Shown here piece by piece: positions 32,168-40,521 of a stretch of 64,000 nt of DNA; within the stretch, counting starts at the first letter, position 1; every line of letters begins with the position of its first letter. A program made the position numbers and the translations under genes. The stretch is from positions 6,014,001 to 6,078,000 of the forward strand of contig NZ_JADBEM010000001.1 of NCBI RefSeq assembly GCF_014873875.1. Reading direction: 5' to 3'. Origin of the DNA: Actinopolymorpha pittospori. GTDB lineage: Bacteria; Actinomycetota; Actinomycetes; Propionibacteriales; Actinopolymorphaceae. Under the pieces are notes generated by a model. The model made no database searches. It was not told where the DNA came from and saw only the letters and a list, made by a program, of their open reading frames with translations.

Positions 32168-33616
32168 TCAACTCGGCTGGTAGTCGGCTCCTGGCTTCCA
32201 GTCGCCGAACACGTAGTCGTCCTCGGACACCTTCGCCCCGGACGACTTGGCCTTCGTGATGGCCTGTTCCCGGTCGGCCTCGCTGGCGTCGCTCAGCTTC
32301 TTCAGATCGTTGCGCAGGTTCTTGATCGATCCGCCGAGATAGCCCTGGACGATGTTGCCCACGTGGGGGGTGATCGGCTTGCGTGAAGCGTCGACCTTGG
32401 CGACGTCGGGATTCTTCACGATCGCCTGTGGCATCAGGAAGACGTTCTCCTTGCAGAACGTCACCGCCTTCTTGTACGCGTCGATCGCGTCTGAGTTGGC
32501 GACCAGATCCAGGTTCAGCGGTGGCTGGTCCATCGCCGCGATCATGCCCTGCTGGTACTCCTCCGACATGAACGACCCGATGAGCTTGGACGCCGCCTCC
32601 GGGTTGCCACTATCGGCAGCGACGAAGTAGGCGGCGCCTGGTCGGCCACGGTAGGTCCATGGGTCGGTCCCGGCGGTGGGCACCAGGATCGGACCCGACG
32701 CGATCTTGTCGACGAAGGTGGGGACGAGTGCCTTGGATCCGCCGGCGCACCAGATGCCGTCGATGAAGATTCCGACCGCTCCGGCCGCGTACCGCGTCCG
32801 CGCATCCACGACGCTGAAGTTGTTGGTCCCTGGGAGCATGAACTTCGAGTCGTACAGTTCCTTGAGGAACTCGATCACCGTGACATAGCTGTCATCGTGG
32901 TAGGCGTACTCCCCAGTGGCGAACCTCAGCCCCTGGTAGCCAGGGAAACCTGCCGCCTGCGCCATGTCGTCGACCTGGTCCCGCACGCGTCCGCCGTCGG
33001 CTCCCAACGCCAGGGTCATCGGTTTGACCCCGGCCGACGCCAGCTTCCGGCAGGCATCCTTGAATCCGGTGTAGTCGGTCGGGGGACTGTCCGGGTCGAG
33101 CCCGGCCGTGGTGAGGTGATCCTTGTTCATCCAGACCAGGGTCGAACTCTGCCGGAAGCTGAAGAGCGGGAAGCCGTACAGCTTCTTGTCGAGGCTGGTG
33201 ATCCCCTCGGTCAGGGTGTTCTGGGGGATCTTCGCCATCGTCTCTTCGGGCAGGCGCAGCTCGTGGACCCACTTGCCGCTCACCAGGGCCGACAACGGTA
33301 GTCCGATGACGTTGGAGTAGACGTCCGGCATCTTGTTCGCCTGATGGGCCAGCTGGAATGCCTGCGGTGCCTTGGACGCGTCGTAGTAGGTGTGCGTGAC
33401 GTTCGAGCCCAATGTCGAGGACTGCTTCCCCGCCCAGTCGTCGTTCAGCTTCTGGAACGAGCTGAAGTGGTCCCACCAGTCCAGGGCGCCGGACGCCTTG
33501 CCGCCCGACGATCCGCCGGAGCCGCTTGTCTCGTCCGAGCTTCCGCAGCCGGCCGCGAGACCGGCCGCGGTCAGTGCCGATGCGCCCAGGAAGCCGCGGC
33601 GCGTCAGTCTAGTCAT
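32168..33616 (-). CDS. Sugar ABC transporter substrate-binding lipoprotein (family 1)
   Basis: 482 residues. The signal has a twin-Arg start (TRRGFLGASALTAAG) and lipobox LAAGC, then a Gly/Ser linker; so it is a Tat-exported lipoprotein or a lipoprotein with RR by chance. The MalE-like SBP_bac_1 fold has segments such as GALDWWDHFSSF, WAGKQSSTLGS and TIAYVYY-type repeats of Asn and Tyr. Last gene in the minus-strand run GH39, two permeases, SBP. Probably binds xylo- or other pentosyl oligosaccharides, from the GH39 context. Confidence 0.93.
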   Translation of the reverse strand: MTRLTRRGFLGASALTAAGLAAGCGSSDETSGSGGSSGGKASGALDWWDHFSSFQKLNDDWAGKQSSTLGSNVTHTYYDASKAPQAFQLAHQANKMPDVYSNVIGLPLSALVSGKWVHELRLPEETMAKIPQNTLTEGITSLDKKLYGFPLFSFRQSSTLVWMNKDHLTTAGLDPDSPPTDYTGFKDACRKLASAGVKPMTLALGADGGRVRDQVDDMAQAAGFPGYQGLRFATGEYAYHDDSYVTVIEFLKELYDSKFMLPGTNNFSVVDARTRYAAGAVGIFIDGIWCAGGSKALVPTFVDKIASGPILVPTAGTDPWTYRGRPGAAYFVAADSGNPEAASKLIGSFMSEEYQQGMIAAMDQPPLNLDLVANSDAIDAYKKAVTFCKENVFLMPQAIVKNPDVAKVDASRKPITPHVGNIVQGYLGGSIKNLRNDLKKLSDASEADREQAITKAKSSGAKVSEDDYVFGDWKPGADYQPS

Positions 33617-33667
33617 GATCGATCCACTCCCTTGTGTTGATGACCAGCCCGTGTGTGGAGAAAGGAG

Positions 33668-34549
33668 TCAGGACTTCACCGCCCCCGAGATGCCCTCCAC
33701 GAAGTAGCGCTGCAGGAAGATGAAGAGCACGACGACGGGGAGGATCGAGATCACACCGGCCGCGGCCATGCCGGTCCAGTCCGTTGCGGTCTCGCCGACG
33801 AAGGCCTGCATGCCCACACTGACGGTCCGGAGTTCTGGCCGGCTGAAGGAGAAGACCAACGGCAGGAAGAAGGAGTTCCAGGTCGTGATGAAGGTCAGCA
33901 CGGCGACGGTCGCGGTGACCGGCATGGCCAGCGGCAGCATGACCGAGAAGAAGGTCCGTACGAAGCCCGCGCCGTCGACCACGGCGGCCTCTTCGAGTTC
34001 TCGTGGGATCTTTCTGAAGTAGCCGTAGTAGATGAGGATCGCCGACACGTACGCGGCACCGCTCAGGGCGAGGATCATCCCGGACAACGAATCGAGCAGG
34101 CCGAGTTCCATGGAGACCCTGACGACCGGGATGATCGTGTAGCCCGTCGGCACGAACAGGGTCGCGACGAGGACGCCCATGAAGATCCTGGAACCCCTGA
34201 ACCGATAACGGGCCAGCACGTAACCGCAGGTCGCGCATCTGACGGTGACGATCACGACGGTGACCAGCGTGACGATGACGGTGTTGATGAGATAGCGGCC
34301 GAAGTGTGCGTCGTTCCAGGCGCGGGCGTAGTTGCTCCAGACGGGATCGCTCGGAAGGAGGTTGAGGCCTCCGGCGAACATCTCCATGTTGTCCTTGAGC
34401 GACGCCGACACCATCCATACGAACGGGAAGACCCACAGCGCCGCCGTTCCGACCAGGAACGCCGCACCGATCCACCAGGGCAGGCGCCGCATGATCCGCT
34501 GCCGTCGTGGGGTGTGCGCGACGCGGGCCGCGGCGGTCTGTGTGCTCAT
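33668..34549 (-). CDS. Sugar ABC transporter permease (MalG type)
   Basis: 293 residues with six hydrophobic helices and the EAA loop EEAAVVDGAGFVRTFFSVML and LPLAMP that contacts the ATPase, as in MalG/UgpE-type permeases. The ATG at 34549 overlaps the stop of the MalF-type gene upstream by 4 bases. 51 bases before the SBP gene. No ATPase gene is present at the locus, so a shared MsiK/MsmX-like ATPase elsewhere in the genome is the likely energy source. Confidence 0.95.
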   Translation of the reverse strand: MSTQTAAARVAHTPRRQRIMRRLPWWIGAAFLVGTAALWVFPFVWMVSASLKDNMEMFAGGLNLLPSDPVWSNYARAWNDAHFGRYLINTVIVTLVTVVIVTVRCATCGYVLARYRFRGSRIFMGVLVATLFVPTGYTIIPVVRVSMELGLLDSLSGMILALSGAAYVSAILIYYGYFRKIPRELEEAAVVDGAGFVRTFFSVMLPLAMPVTATVAVLTFITTWNSFFLPLVFSFSRPELRTVSVGMQAFVGETATDWTGMAAAGVISILPVVVLFIFLQRYFVEGISGAVKS

Positions 34550-35526
34550 GGGTTAGTTCTCCTCATCCGGCGGGCGGCGTAGACGCCCCAGAGTTGGATG
34601 GCTCCGACGATGGCGACGAGCAGTCCGAAGAGCACCGCGGCTGCCGAGGCGTGTCCCAGTTGGGGGATGGAGGCGGCGAAGGCCCACCGGTAGATGTAGA
34701 TCTCGATGATCTCGGTGTGGAAGTAGGGCCCGCCACCGGTCAACGTGTACATCAGGTCGAAGTTGTGGAACGTCTCCTCGACGGTGAGCACCGTGATGAT
34801 GATCAGGAACGGCTTCAACAGCGGCAGAGTGATGTGGAAGAAGATCTGCCGAGCACTCGCCCCGTCGATTCGGGCCGCCTCGTAGATCTCCTGTGGGATC
34901 GTCTGCAGCGCCGCCAGCCAGTAGATCATCGTGACGCCGAAGAACTTCCAGACGTAGAGCGCAGCGGCGGTGGGAAGCGCGGTGCTCTGGTCGCCGAGGA
35001 AGTCGATCCCGCCCAGACCGAAGGTCTGAAGCGCACTGTTGATCGGCCCACTGGCCGGATCGAGAACGAACCGCATCACCACGCCGATGATCGCCGTGGT
35101 GGTGACCACAGGTATGAAGAATGCCGAACGCAGTACGCCGACGAGCGGAAGCTTGGGCGAGTTCAGGACGATGGCCAGCAGCAGGCTGAGCAACACCCGC
35201 GCCGGCACCACCAACAGCATGAACAGCAGCGTGATCTTGAACGAGTTCAGGAAGAACGGGTCGCGGAGGACCTGCTCGTAGTTCTGCAGTCCGACGAAGC
35301 GCTGGTCCGCATCGAATCCGTTCCACTCCACCAGCGAGTACCAGTAGCTGGCGATGATCGGGTAGATCGTGTAGATGCCGTAGAGCACCACCGTGGGCAG
35401 CAGGAAGATCCAGATCCAGGTCGTCCGCTTCCAGCCGCGGCCGGAGGGCACGTGATCATCCACGGTCGAGGCGCGCGTCGCCCTCTTCGACTCGCGCCGG
35501 GTGAACGGTACCGATCTGATCGTCAT
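34546..35526 (-). CDS. Sugar ABC transporter permease (MalF type)
   Basis: 326 residues, six helices with a hydrophilic N-terminus (RRESKRATRASTVDDH). The EAA loop EAARIDGASARQIFFHITL is typical. Stop overlaps the MalG-type start (34546-34549). Lies 85 bases downstream of the GH39 gene and is presumably in the same transcript. Partner of the permease at 33668. Confidence 0.95.
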   Translation of the reverse strand: MTIRSVPFTRRESKRATRASTVDDHVPSGRGWKRTTWIWIFLLPTVVLYGIYTIYPIIASYWYSLVEWNGFDADQRFVGLQNYEQVLRDPFFLNSFKITLLFMLLVVPARVLLSLLLAIVLNSPKLPLVGVLRSAFFIPVVTTTAIIGVVMRFVLDPASGPINSALQTFGLGGIDFLGDQSTALPTAAALYVWKFFGVTMIYWLAALQTIPQEIYEAARIDGASARQIFFHITLPLLKPFLIIITVLTVEETFHNFDLMYTLTGGGPYFHTEIIEIYIYRWAFAASIPQLGHASAAAVLFGLLVAIVGAIQLWGVYAARRMRRTNP

Positions 35527-35611
35527 TGGCCACGCCCGCTCTTAGTCGCTGCCCGCTACCGGGTCTGGCTGATGGAGAAGGTTCGCGGATCGCTCCCCAT
35601 CCGATGGCCGC

Positions 35612-37336
35612 TCAGCCGATGGGCTCCAGGATCAGCAGCGACGCGGCCGGTAGCGGAAGGGAGATGTCGAGTGAGAGGAGACCGGATTCGGCCTCGACCG
35701 TGCTGGCGGGCTCGAACTCCTCAAGCCCCTGCCGTGCGGTGATCTCGGCGAGTTGTTCGCCGGTCGGATCCTGCGGCGAGCCGAGCAACTTCCATCGGGT
35801 GTGGGAGTTGCTGTGGTCGGCGTCGATCCGAAAGTGACGTACGCGGAAGGTCCCGCCTGCCACGTTGCGTACGGTCAGGCTGACCGCCGTCTCCTGCTCG
35901 CTCGTTTGGTACTGGTCGTCGATGTGGCGCCACACCAGGACCGCCACAGTCCCGTTGTCGGCGCGGGAGGCCAACGCGTCGATTTCTTCGGGCATGCTGC
36001 TGCCGTCGGTCTCGTCCAGTTCAGCGACGTCCCAGGCCACGTCAGAGGTCGCGCGGATCCGCTCGGTGCCCAGGAGTGAGAGCATCCGGTAGGCGTTCAG
36101 CAGTGGCTTCTCGATCCCGCCCGCGGTGAGGAAGGATCGGGTGCCCTCGAAGTACCGCTCGCCCTCGAAGTAGAAGCTCCACGAGGTCGCCCGCTTGACC
36201 TGGACGAGCTCGCTCGCGTTCAGGTCGAGGATCTTCTTCATCAGCTTGACCTGGAACACGGGGTAGTACTCGGTGTTCTGGAACTCGTAGTTGCGGTTGT
36301 CGTAGCGGCCGAAATGGGCCGGGACCGCGGCATCACACTCGTCCACGATCGCCGGGAGATCCCGATACTGCTCGTACTCGGCGATGGCCCGGTTGAAGGC
36401 ACGCAGGTCGTACAGCATCTTCGTGGACGACGGGTTCAGCCGCTCCGTGGGCAGGCTGTCGAGCGGGCGGTACTCCCGGGTCGGGAAGCGGCTGCCCTTG
36501 GTGTGGTAGGAGATGAAGTCCAGGGGCTCGTTCCGGCTCGAGGTGTAGTCGAGGAAGCCCTTGAGGAAGTTCAGGCCGCCGCTGGTCACCGTCGGGCCGC
36601 CGACCTTGGCGTTCGGGATCACGTTGCGGACGGCTCGTACGGTGACGGTGTACAGCTCGTTGAACTGCGCCGGGGTGCCCCGCCAGTAACTGATGTCCGG
36701 CTCGTTCCACAGTTCCCACAGCCAGGCGTTGACCTCGGCTTCGCCGTAGCGCTCCAGGCAGTGGCGCGCGTGCGCCTCGATCAGGCCGGCCCACTTGTCG
36801 TAGTCGCGGGGCGGGTAGCCCCATGTGCCGGCCTCGTATGAGGTGTAGACGGTGGGGCTCGGCGTGACCGTCAGTTCGGCCGCCTCCGGCGGCAGCAGGT
36901 CGCGCGGTGTGAAGCCGAGTTCGACGAGCACGTGGTGACCGGCGCCGACGATCGCGTCATAGGCCTGGTCGACGATGGTGAAGTCGTAGTACGGGTGTCC
37001 GTCGGCGTCCTCGTGGTAGACGTTGCCGGAACCCCAGTGCGGTATGCCGAAGCCGCTGCCCGAGCAGAAGACGTAGTGCGGGCGCACGTGGTAGCCGCCG
37101 CCGGAGAAGTCGGCGAACGTCCGCAGCAAGCGTTTGCCGGTCGGCGTGTAAGTCCAGTTGATTTCGTCGTAGCCGAAGCTTTCCCAGACCCGGGTGAGGG
37201 GTCCTTGGCCCGCGGAGGCATCCACGTCGACCCGCGCCAGCGAGACGTGCGGCGCATCGGGATCGCTGGGAGCCGCGGGAGGGAAAGGCCCGAGCGAGAC
37301 TCGGCCGACGTGAGCGGTGGACGTTTCTGTGCTCAT
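35612..37336 (-). CDS. Glycoside hydrolase family 39 beta-xylosidase-like enzyme
   Basis: 574 residues, no signal, so intracellular. A TIM barrel with an acid/base in ELWNEPD (Glu212) and a probable nucleophile in VDECD (Glu333) matches the clan A layout of GH39 (beta-xylosidase and alpha-L-iduronidase). TWGYPPRDYDKW precedes the acid/base. The C-terminal 200 residues form a beta-sandwich as in XynB. Likely hydrolyses short xylosides brought in by the adjacent transporter. First gene of the operon, divergent from a GntR regulator at 37574. The start ATG 37336 has only a weak purine-rich stretch before it. Confidence 0.88.
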   Translation of the reverse strand: MSTETSTAHVGRVSLGPFPPAAPSDPDAPHVSLARVDVDASAGQGPLTRVWESFGYDEINWTYTPTGKRLLRTFADFSGGGYHVRPHYVFCSGSGFGIPHWGSGNVYHEDADGHPYYDFTIVDQAYDAIVGAGHHVLVELGFTPRDLLPPEAAELTVTPSPTVYTSYEAGTWGYPPRDYDKWAGLIEAHARHCLERYGEAEVNAWLWELWNEPDISYWRGTPAQFNELYTVTVRAVRNVIPNAKVGGPTVTSGGLNFLKGFLDYTSSRNEPLDFISYHTKGSRFPTREYRPLDSLPTERLNPSSTKMLYDLRAFNRAIAEYEQYRDLPAIVDECDAAVPAHFGRYDNRNYEFQNTEYYPVFQVKLMKKILDLNASELVQVKRATSWSFYFEGERYFEGTRSFLTAGGIEKPLLNAYRMLSLLGTERIRATSDVAWDVAELDETDGSSMPEEIDALASRADNGTVAVLVWRHIDDQYQTSEQETAVSLTVRNVAGGTFRVRHFRIDADHSNSHTRWKLLGSPQDPTGEQLAEITARQGLEEFEPASTVEAESGLLSLDISLPLPAASLLILEPIG

Positions 37337-37481
37337 AGCCCTGGATCAGCCTCTCGTCCTGGTAGGGAGGCACTTCCTTGTAAGGCACGACAACGCCTCG
37401 CAGCCAAGGGGAGAGAACCCCCGTCGACCCCGGACCGCGGTGAGCGTCGGGCGACGAGTGTCCCGCGGCAGCAAGGACACT

Positions 37482-37512
37482 GTCAATGACAAACTGTTTA
37501 CAATTTACGGGC
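37482..37512. promoter_or_regulatory. AT-rich operator candidate between GH39 operon and gntR
   Basis: The otherwise GC-rich 237-base divergent region contains TGTCAATGACAAACTGTTTA and CAATTTACGG at 37481-37510, with the near-palindrome AAACTGTTT at 37491-37499. GntR/FCD proteins bind short dyads of this kind. The site is placed correctly to control both directions. No experimental support in the sequence; the rest of the gap shows nothing further. Confidence 0.35.
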
Positions 37513-37573
37513 CGAGATGGCTCCACTAGAGTCGCTTTGCTGGAACGTCGGAACTCGAGGAGGTGGCCACGTA

Positions 37574-38254
37574 ATGCCCGAAGAGGGCATCGTCTCGCCG
37601 CTGCCGTCACAGCGCGCTCTCGGCGACCTTGTCACCGACGTGCTGCGCGAGATGATCACCGGTGGGAGGTTCCAGCCCGGCCAGCACCTCAGGGAGTCCC
37701 AGTTGGCCGACGCCCTCAGGGTGAGCCGTGGCCCCATCCGGCAGGCCCTCGCGCGTCTCGAAGTGGAAGGCCACGTCGAACTGCGTCGCCATCGGGGCGC
37801 CTTCGTGAGCACGCTGACCAAGGCCGATGTCGAGGAGGTTCACACCCTCCGCGGCGCCATCGAACGGCTCGCCGCCAGCCGGGCCTGTACCCGCATGCAG
37901 GGCAAGGGATTCGCGGAGATGGACGCCGTGCTCGAACAGATGAAGCTCGTCGACACCAAGCCCGACCCCGAGGACGCGGCGCTGCTCGACCTACGGTTCC
38001 ACGACATCATCTACGCCTACTGCGACCACGTCCGTGTGCAGCGGGTCTGGGCGTCCATCCGTGGTCAGATCATGGTCTTCCTCCGTGCCCGCAACGCCAG
38101 CTTCCCGGACTTCCTCGAGGTGGGTCACATCGAGCACCTGGAGCTGCGCAACGCGCTGGCGCTGGGCGACCCGCAGGCTGCCCAGGACGCGATCGACAAG
38201 CACATCAGCGGAGCCTACGAGCGGTTGAAGCGACTCAACCTGCCCAACCAGTGA
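37574..38254 (+). CDS. GntR-family regulator with FCD effector domain
   Basis: 226 residues. The winged HTH runs through ITGGRFQPGQHLRESQLADA, VSRGPIRQALARLEVEGHVE and RHRGAFV. The C-terminal FCD domain has metal-ligand candidates in LRFHDIIY (Asp...His), and HIEHLELRNALALGD and IDKHISG (His). FCD ligands are organic acids or sugars. GAGGAGG precedes ATG 37574; the frame starts earlier at 37517 but without RBS. Divergent to the GH39 operon, which it likely represses or activates. Confidence 0.93.
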   Translation: MPEEGIVSPLPSQRALGDLVTDVLREMITGGRFQPGQHLRESQLADALRVSRGPIRQALARLEVEGHVELRRHRGAFVSTLTKADVEEVHTLRGAIERLAASRACTRMQGKGFAEMDAVLEQMKLVDTKPDPEDAALLDLRFHDIIYAYCDHVRVQRVWASIRGQIMVFLRARNASFPDFLEVGHIEHLELRNALALGDPQAAQDAIDKHISGAYERLKRLNLPNQ

Positions 38255-38266
38255 CGTGACCTGAGC

Positions 38267-38878
38267 TCAGGACAGCACGCGGTAGGTCACGTGGGTGACC
38301 GAGCTCGCCGCACGCGACGTCACCTGCTCGAGTTTCAGCGGCGGGACGCCGTTGAACAGCCGCGTGCCGGCGCCGAGCGTGAGCGGCGAGATGTGCAACC
38401 GCAGCTCGTCGATCAGGCCGGCGGCGAGGTACTGGTTGATGGTGGTCGCACCGCCCTGGATCGCGACATCGCCGTCGCCGGCCGCCTCGCGCGCCTGCTC
38501 CAGTGCCGACTTGATTCCGTCGGTGACGAAGAAGTAGGTGGTGCCGCCGCCCATCGGCTGCGGCTCGCGCGCGTGGTGGGTCAGTACGAAGACCGGAGCG
38601 TGGTACGGCGGATCATCGCCCCACCAGCCGTTCCACGGCCGATCCCATTCGCCACGCACCGGGCCGAACATGTTGCGCCCCATGATGAATGCTCTGGCGG
38701 CGGTCATCTTGTCGACCTCGGCCCGGTGCTCCTCGGGGTCGGCGTACCAGGCGTGCAGGTTGTCGCCCCAGCCGTCGCCGCCGTCGTCACCGAAGGGGCG
38801 TTCCTCGCTCTGGTTGAGCCCGGCGGAGTACCCGTCGGCCGAGATCGTGAGGTCGCAGACCACCCTGCCCATACTCAT
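38267..38878 (-). CDS. RibD-C/dihydrofolate-reductase-like protein
   Basis: 203 residues from ATG 38878, which follows GAGGAGGAG at 8 bases; a longer frame from 39013 has no RBS. RVVCDLTISADGYSAG opens the DHFR-like fold, and MGRNMFGPVRGEW, PVFVLTHHARE and DVAIQGGATTINQYLAAGLI match the RibD C-terminal domain as found in YyaP/YwjB-like proteins. NADPH-binding is predicted, but the substrate is not the riboflavin intermediate in most such proteins. Convergent with gntR, 12 bases apart. Confidence 0.9.
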   Translation of the reverse strand: MSMGRVVCDLTISADGYSAGLNQSEERPFGDDGGDGWGDNLHAWYADPEEHRAEVDKMTAARAFIMGRNMFGPVRGEWDRPWNGWWGDDPPYHAPVFVLTHHAREPQPMGGGTTYFFVTDGIKSALEQAREAAGDGDVAIQGGATTINQYLAAGLIDELRLHISPLTLGAGTRLFNGVPPLKLEQVTSRAASSVTHVTYRVLS

Positions 38879-39175
38879 TACTCTCTCCTCCTCGGGGCGA
38901 CCTGCCGTCGCCTTCGCGGTGAGCCTTCTGTCGAGCGTCCGCGTGAAACAGACACGGCATGACGCCTCGTGCCAATCCTGCAGGACTGACATCGAGCCGC
39001 GGTGGCTCGACACGGGTCGGTGACTCTGCGGAACGAGATCCGGCAGAGCCTCGAAGGCAGAACCCAGGGCAGCGAGTAGCCCTTGGATCCGGGCACCACC
39101 TCAGACGACTGACCGCGGGGGTGGGGGAGAATGCCGGGGTTGACTCGACGACGACGCTCGGAGCAAGGGGTAGGG

Positions 39176-40429
39176 ATGACCACTGAGGAGTTGGTCGGAC
39201 GGGTGCGCGAGCTGGAGGGTGATCTGCTGGAGCTGGTCAGCCAGCTGATCGCGATCGACAGCCAGATTCCGCCGTACGGGGACGAGCGAGCGATCGTCGG
39301 GTTTCTGCAGAGCTACTTCGCCGAGCACGGCCTCGGCAGCGGGACTGTGCTGGCCAAGGATCCGGTCCGACCGAATCTCGTCCTCAGGATGGAAGGTGAC
39401 CCGTCCGGGCCGACGCTCGGGCTGTGCGGACACGTCGACACCAAGCCGGTGGGTGCCGCCGCCGACCAGTGGAGGACCGATCCGTTCAGCGTGACCCACG
39501 TGGACGGGATGTTGTACGGCCTGGGCACCAGCGACATGAAGGCCGCCGTGGCGGCGATGATCATCGCCGCTCGAGCGGGCCGGGACGTCGGTGCGTTCAC
39601 TGGCGGCTCGCTGGAGCTGGTCCTTGTCGCCGACGAGGAAGCCGGCGCGACCTACGGCGCGCAGTGGCTGGCACCGCAGCTTCGGCACCTGGACGCGTGC
39701 CTCATCGGCGAGCCGTCAGGCTGGGAGCGCGACTGGCAGGGGCTGCATCTCGTCTCGCGTGGCCTGAGCTGCTTCCGGATCCGGGTCGCAGGCACCCAGC
39801 GGCACAGCAGCCTGTCCGACCGACTGCCGTCGACCAACGCCTGCCTGGAGATGGCCCGGCTGATGACGGAGATGGGCGAGGAGCTGAGCCTGACCTATCC
39901 AGGACAGGTGTTCGCCGACCTACGGCCGACCGTGAACACCGGGGTGCTGGTCGACGGCGGGGTGTCCTTCGGCGTGGTGCCGGGTGAGGCGAGCTTCGGC
40001 TGTGAGGTTCGGGCCGTACCCGGGATGAGCGTCGAGCAACTTGCCGCCGATGTGCGGGGGTGGCTCGACAAGGCGCACGCCGACTGGGGCGTCGAAGCCA
40101 CCCTCACCTTCGAGCCGGGACTGACCTGGATCGACCCGTCGGAGGTGGCCGCGGACGCGGCGGTCGTTCAGGCTGCGCAGGCCGGCTGCACGATCGCCCT
40201 CGAGAGCCCGCCGCCACTTTCGTTCTTTCCCGGTACGACTGACGCGCCGTGGTTCACCGCTCAGGGCATCCCCACGATTCCCTCCCTCGGGCCCGGGATC
40301 CTCACCTACTGCCATGGCCCGAACGAGGCGGTCAGTGTCCGGTCGGTCAAGGAAGCGGCGGCGGTGTACGCCCACACCGCCGCGGCCTTCTTCGCCGGTG
40401 CGCGCGACGTCGATGGCGCCGAGTGCTGA
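39176..40429 (+). CDS. M20-family metallopeptidase (ArgE/DapE type)
   Basis: 417 residues. Zinc-site motifs are intact: GHVDTKPVG (His...Asp), GTSDMKAAVAAM (bridging Asp), DEEAG with the catalytic Glu pair, and EPSG. The dimerisation domain occupies about 180-290. The C-terminal His ligand is in YCHGPNEAV. Such enzymes deacylate N-acyl amino acids or cleave small peptides. ATG 39176 has GGGGTAGGG in front; the 15-codon longer form from 39131 is weaker. An orphan peptide-type binding protein follows 92 bases downstream and may supply its substrate. Confidence 0.92.
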   Translation: MTTEELVGRVRELEGDLLELVSQLIAIDSQIPPYGDERAIVGFLQSYFAEHGLGSGTVLAKDPVRPNLVLRMEGDPSGPTLGLCGHVDTKPVGAAADQWRTDPFSVTHVDGMLYGLGTSDMKAAVAAMIIAARAGRDVGAFTGGSLELVLVADEEAGATYGAQWLAPQLRHLDACLIGEPSGWERDWQGLHLVSRGLSCFRIRVAGTQRHSSLSDRLPSTNACLEMARLMTEMGEELSLTYPGQVFADLRPTVNTGVLVDGGVSFGVVPGEASFGCEVRAVPGMSVEQLAADVRGWLDKAHADWGVEATLTFEPGLTWIDPSEVAADAAVVQAAQAGCTIALESPPPLSFFPGTTDAPWFTAQGIPTIPSLGPGILTYCHGPNEAVSVRSVKEAAAVYAHTAAAFFAGARDVDGAEC

Positions 40430-40521
40430 CCGTTTCTGGCGGCTAGTGGACACGGCGGGCCAACGAGCCAAGGATCCGCGGTAACCGGGGAGTGCGGAAC
40501 CTGCCGACGAGGAGGCCAGCC

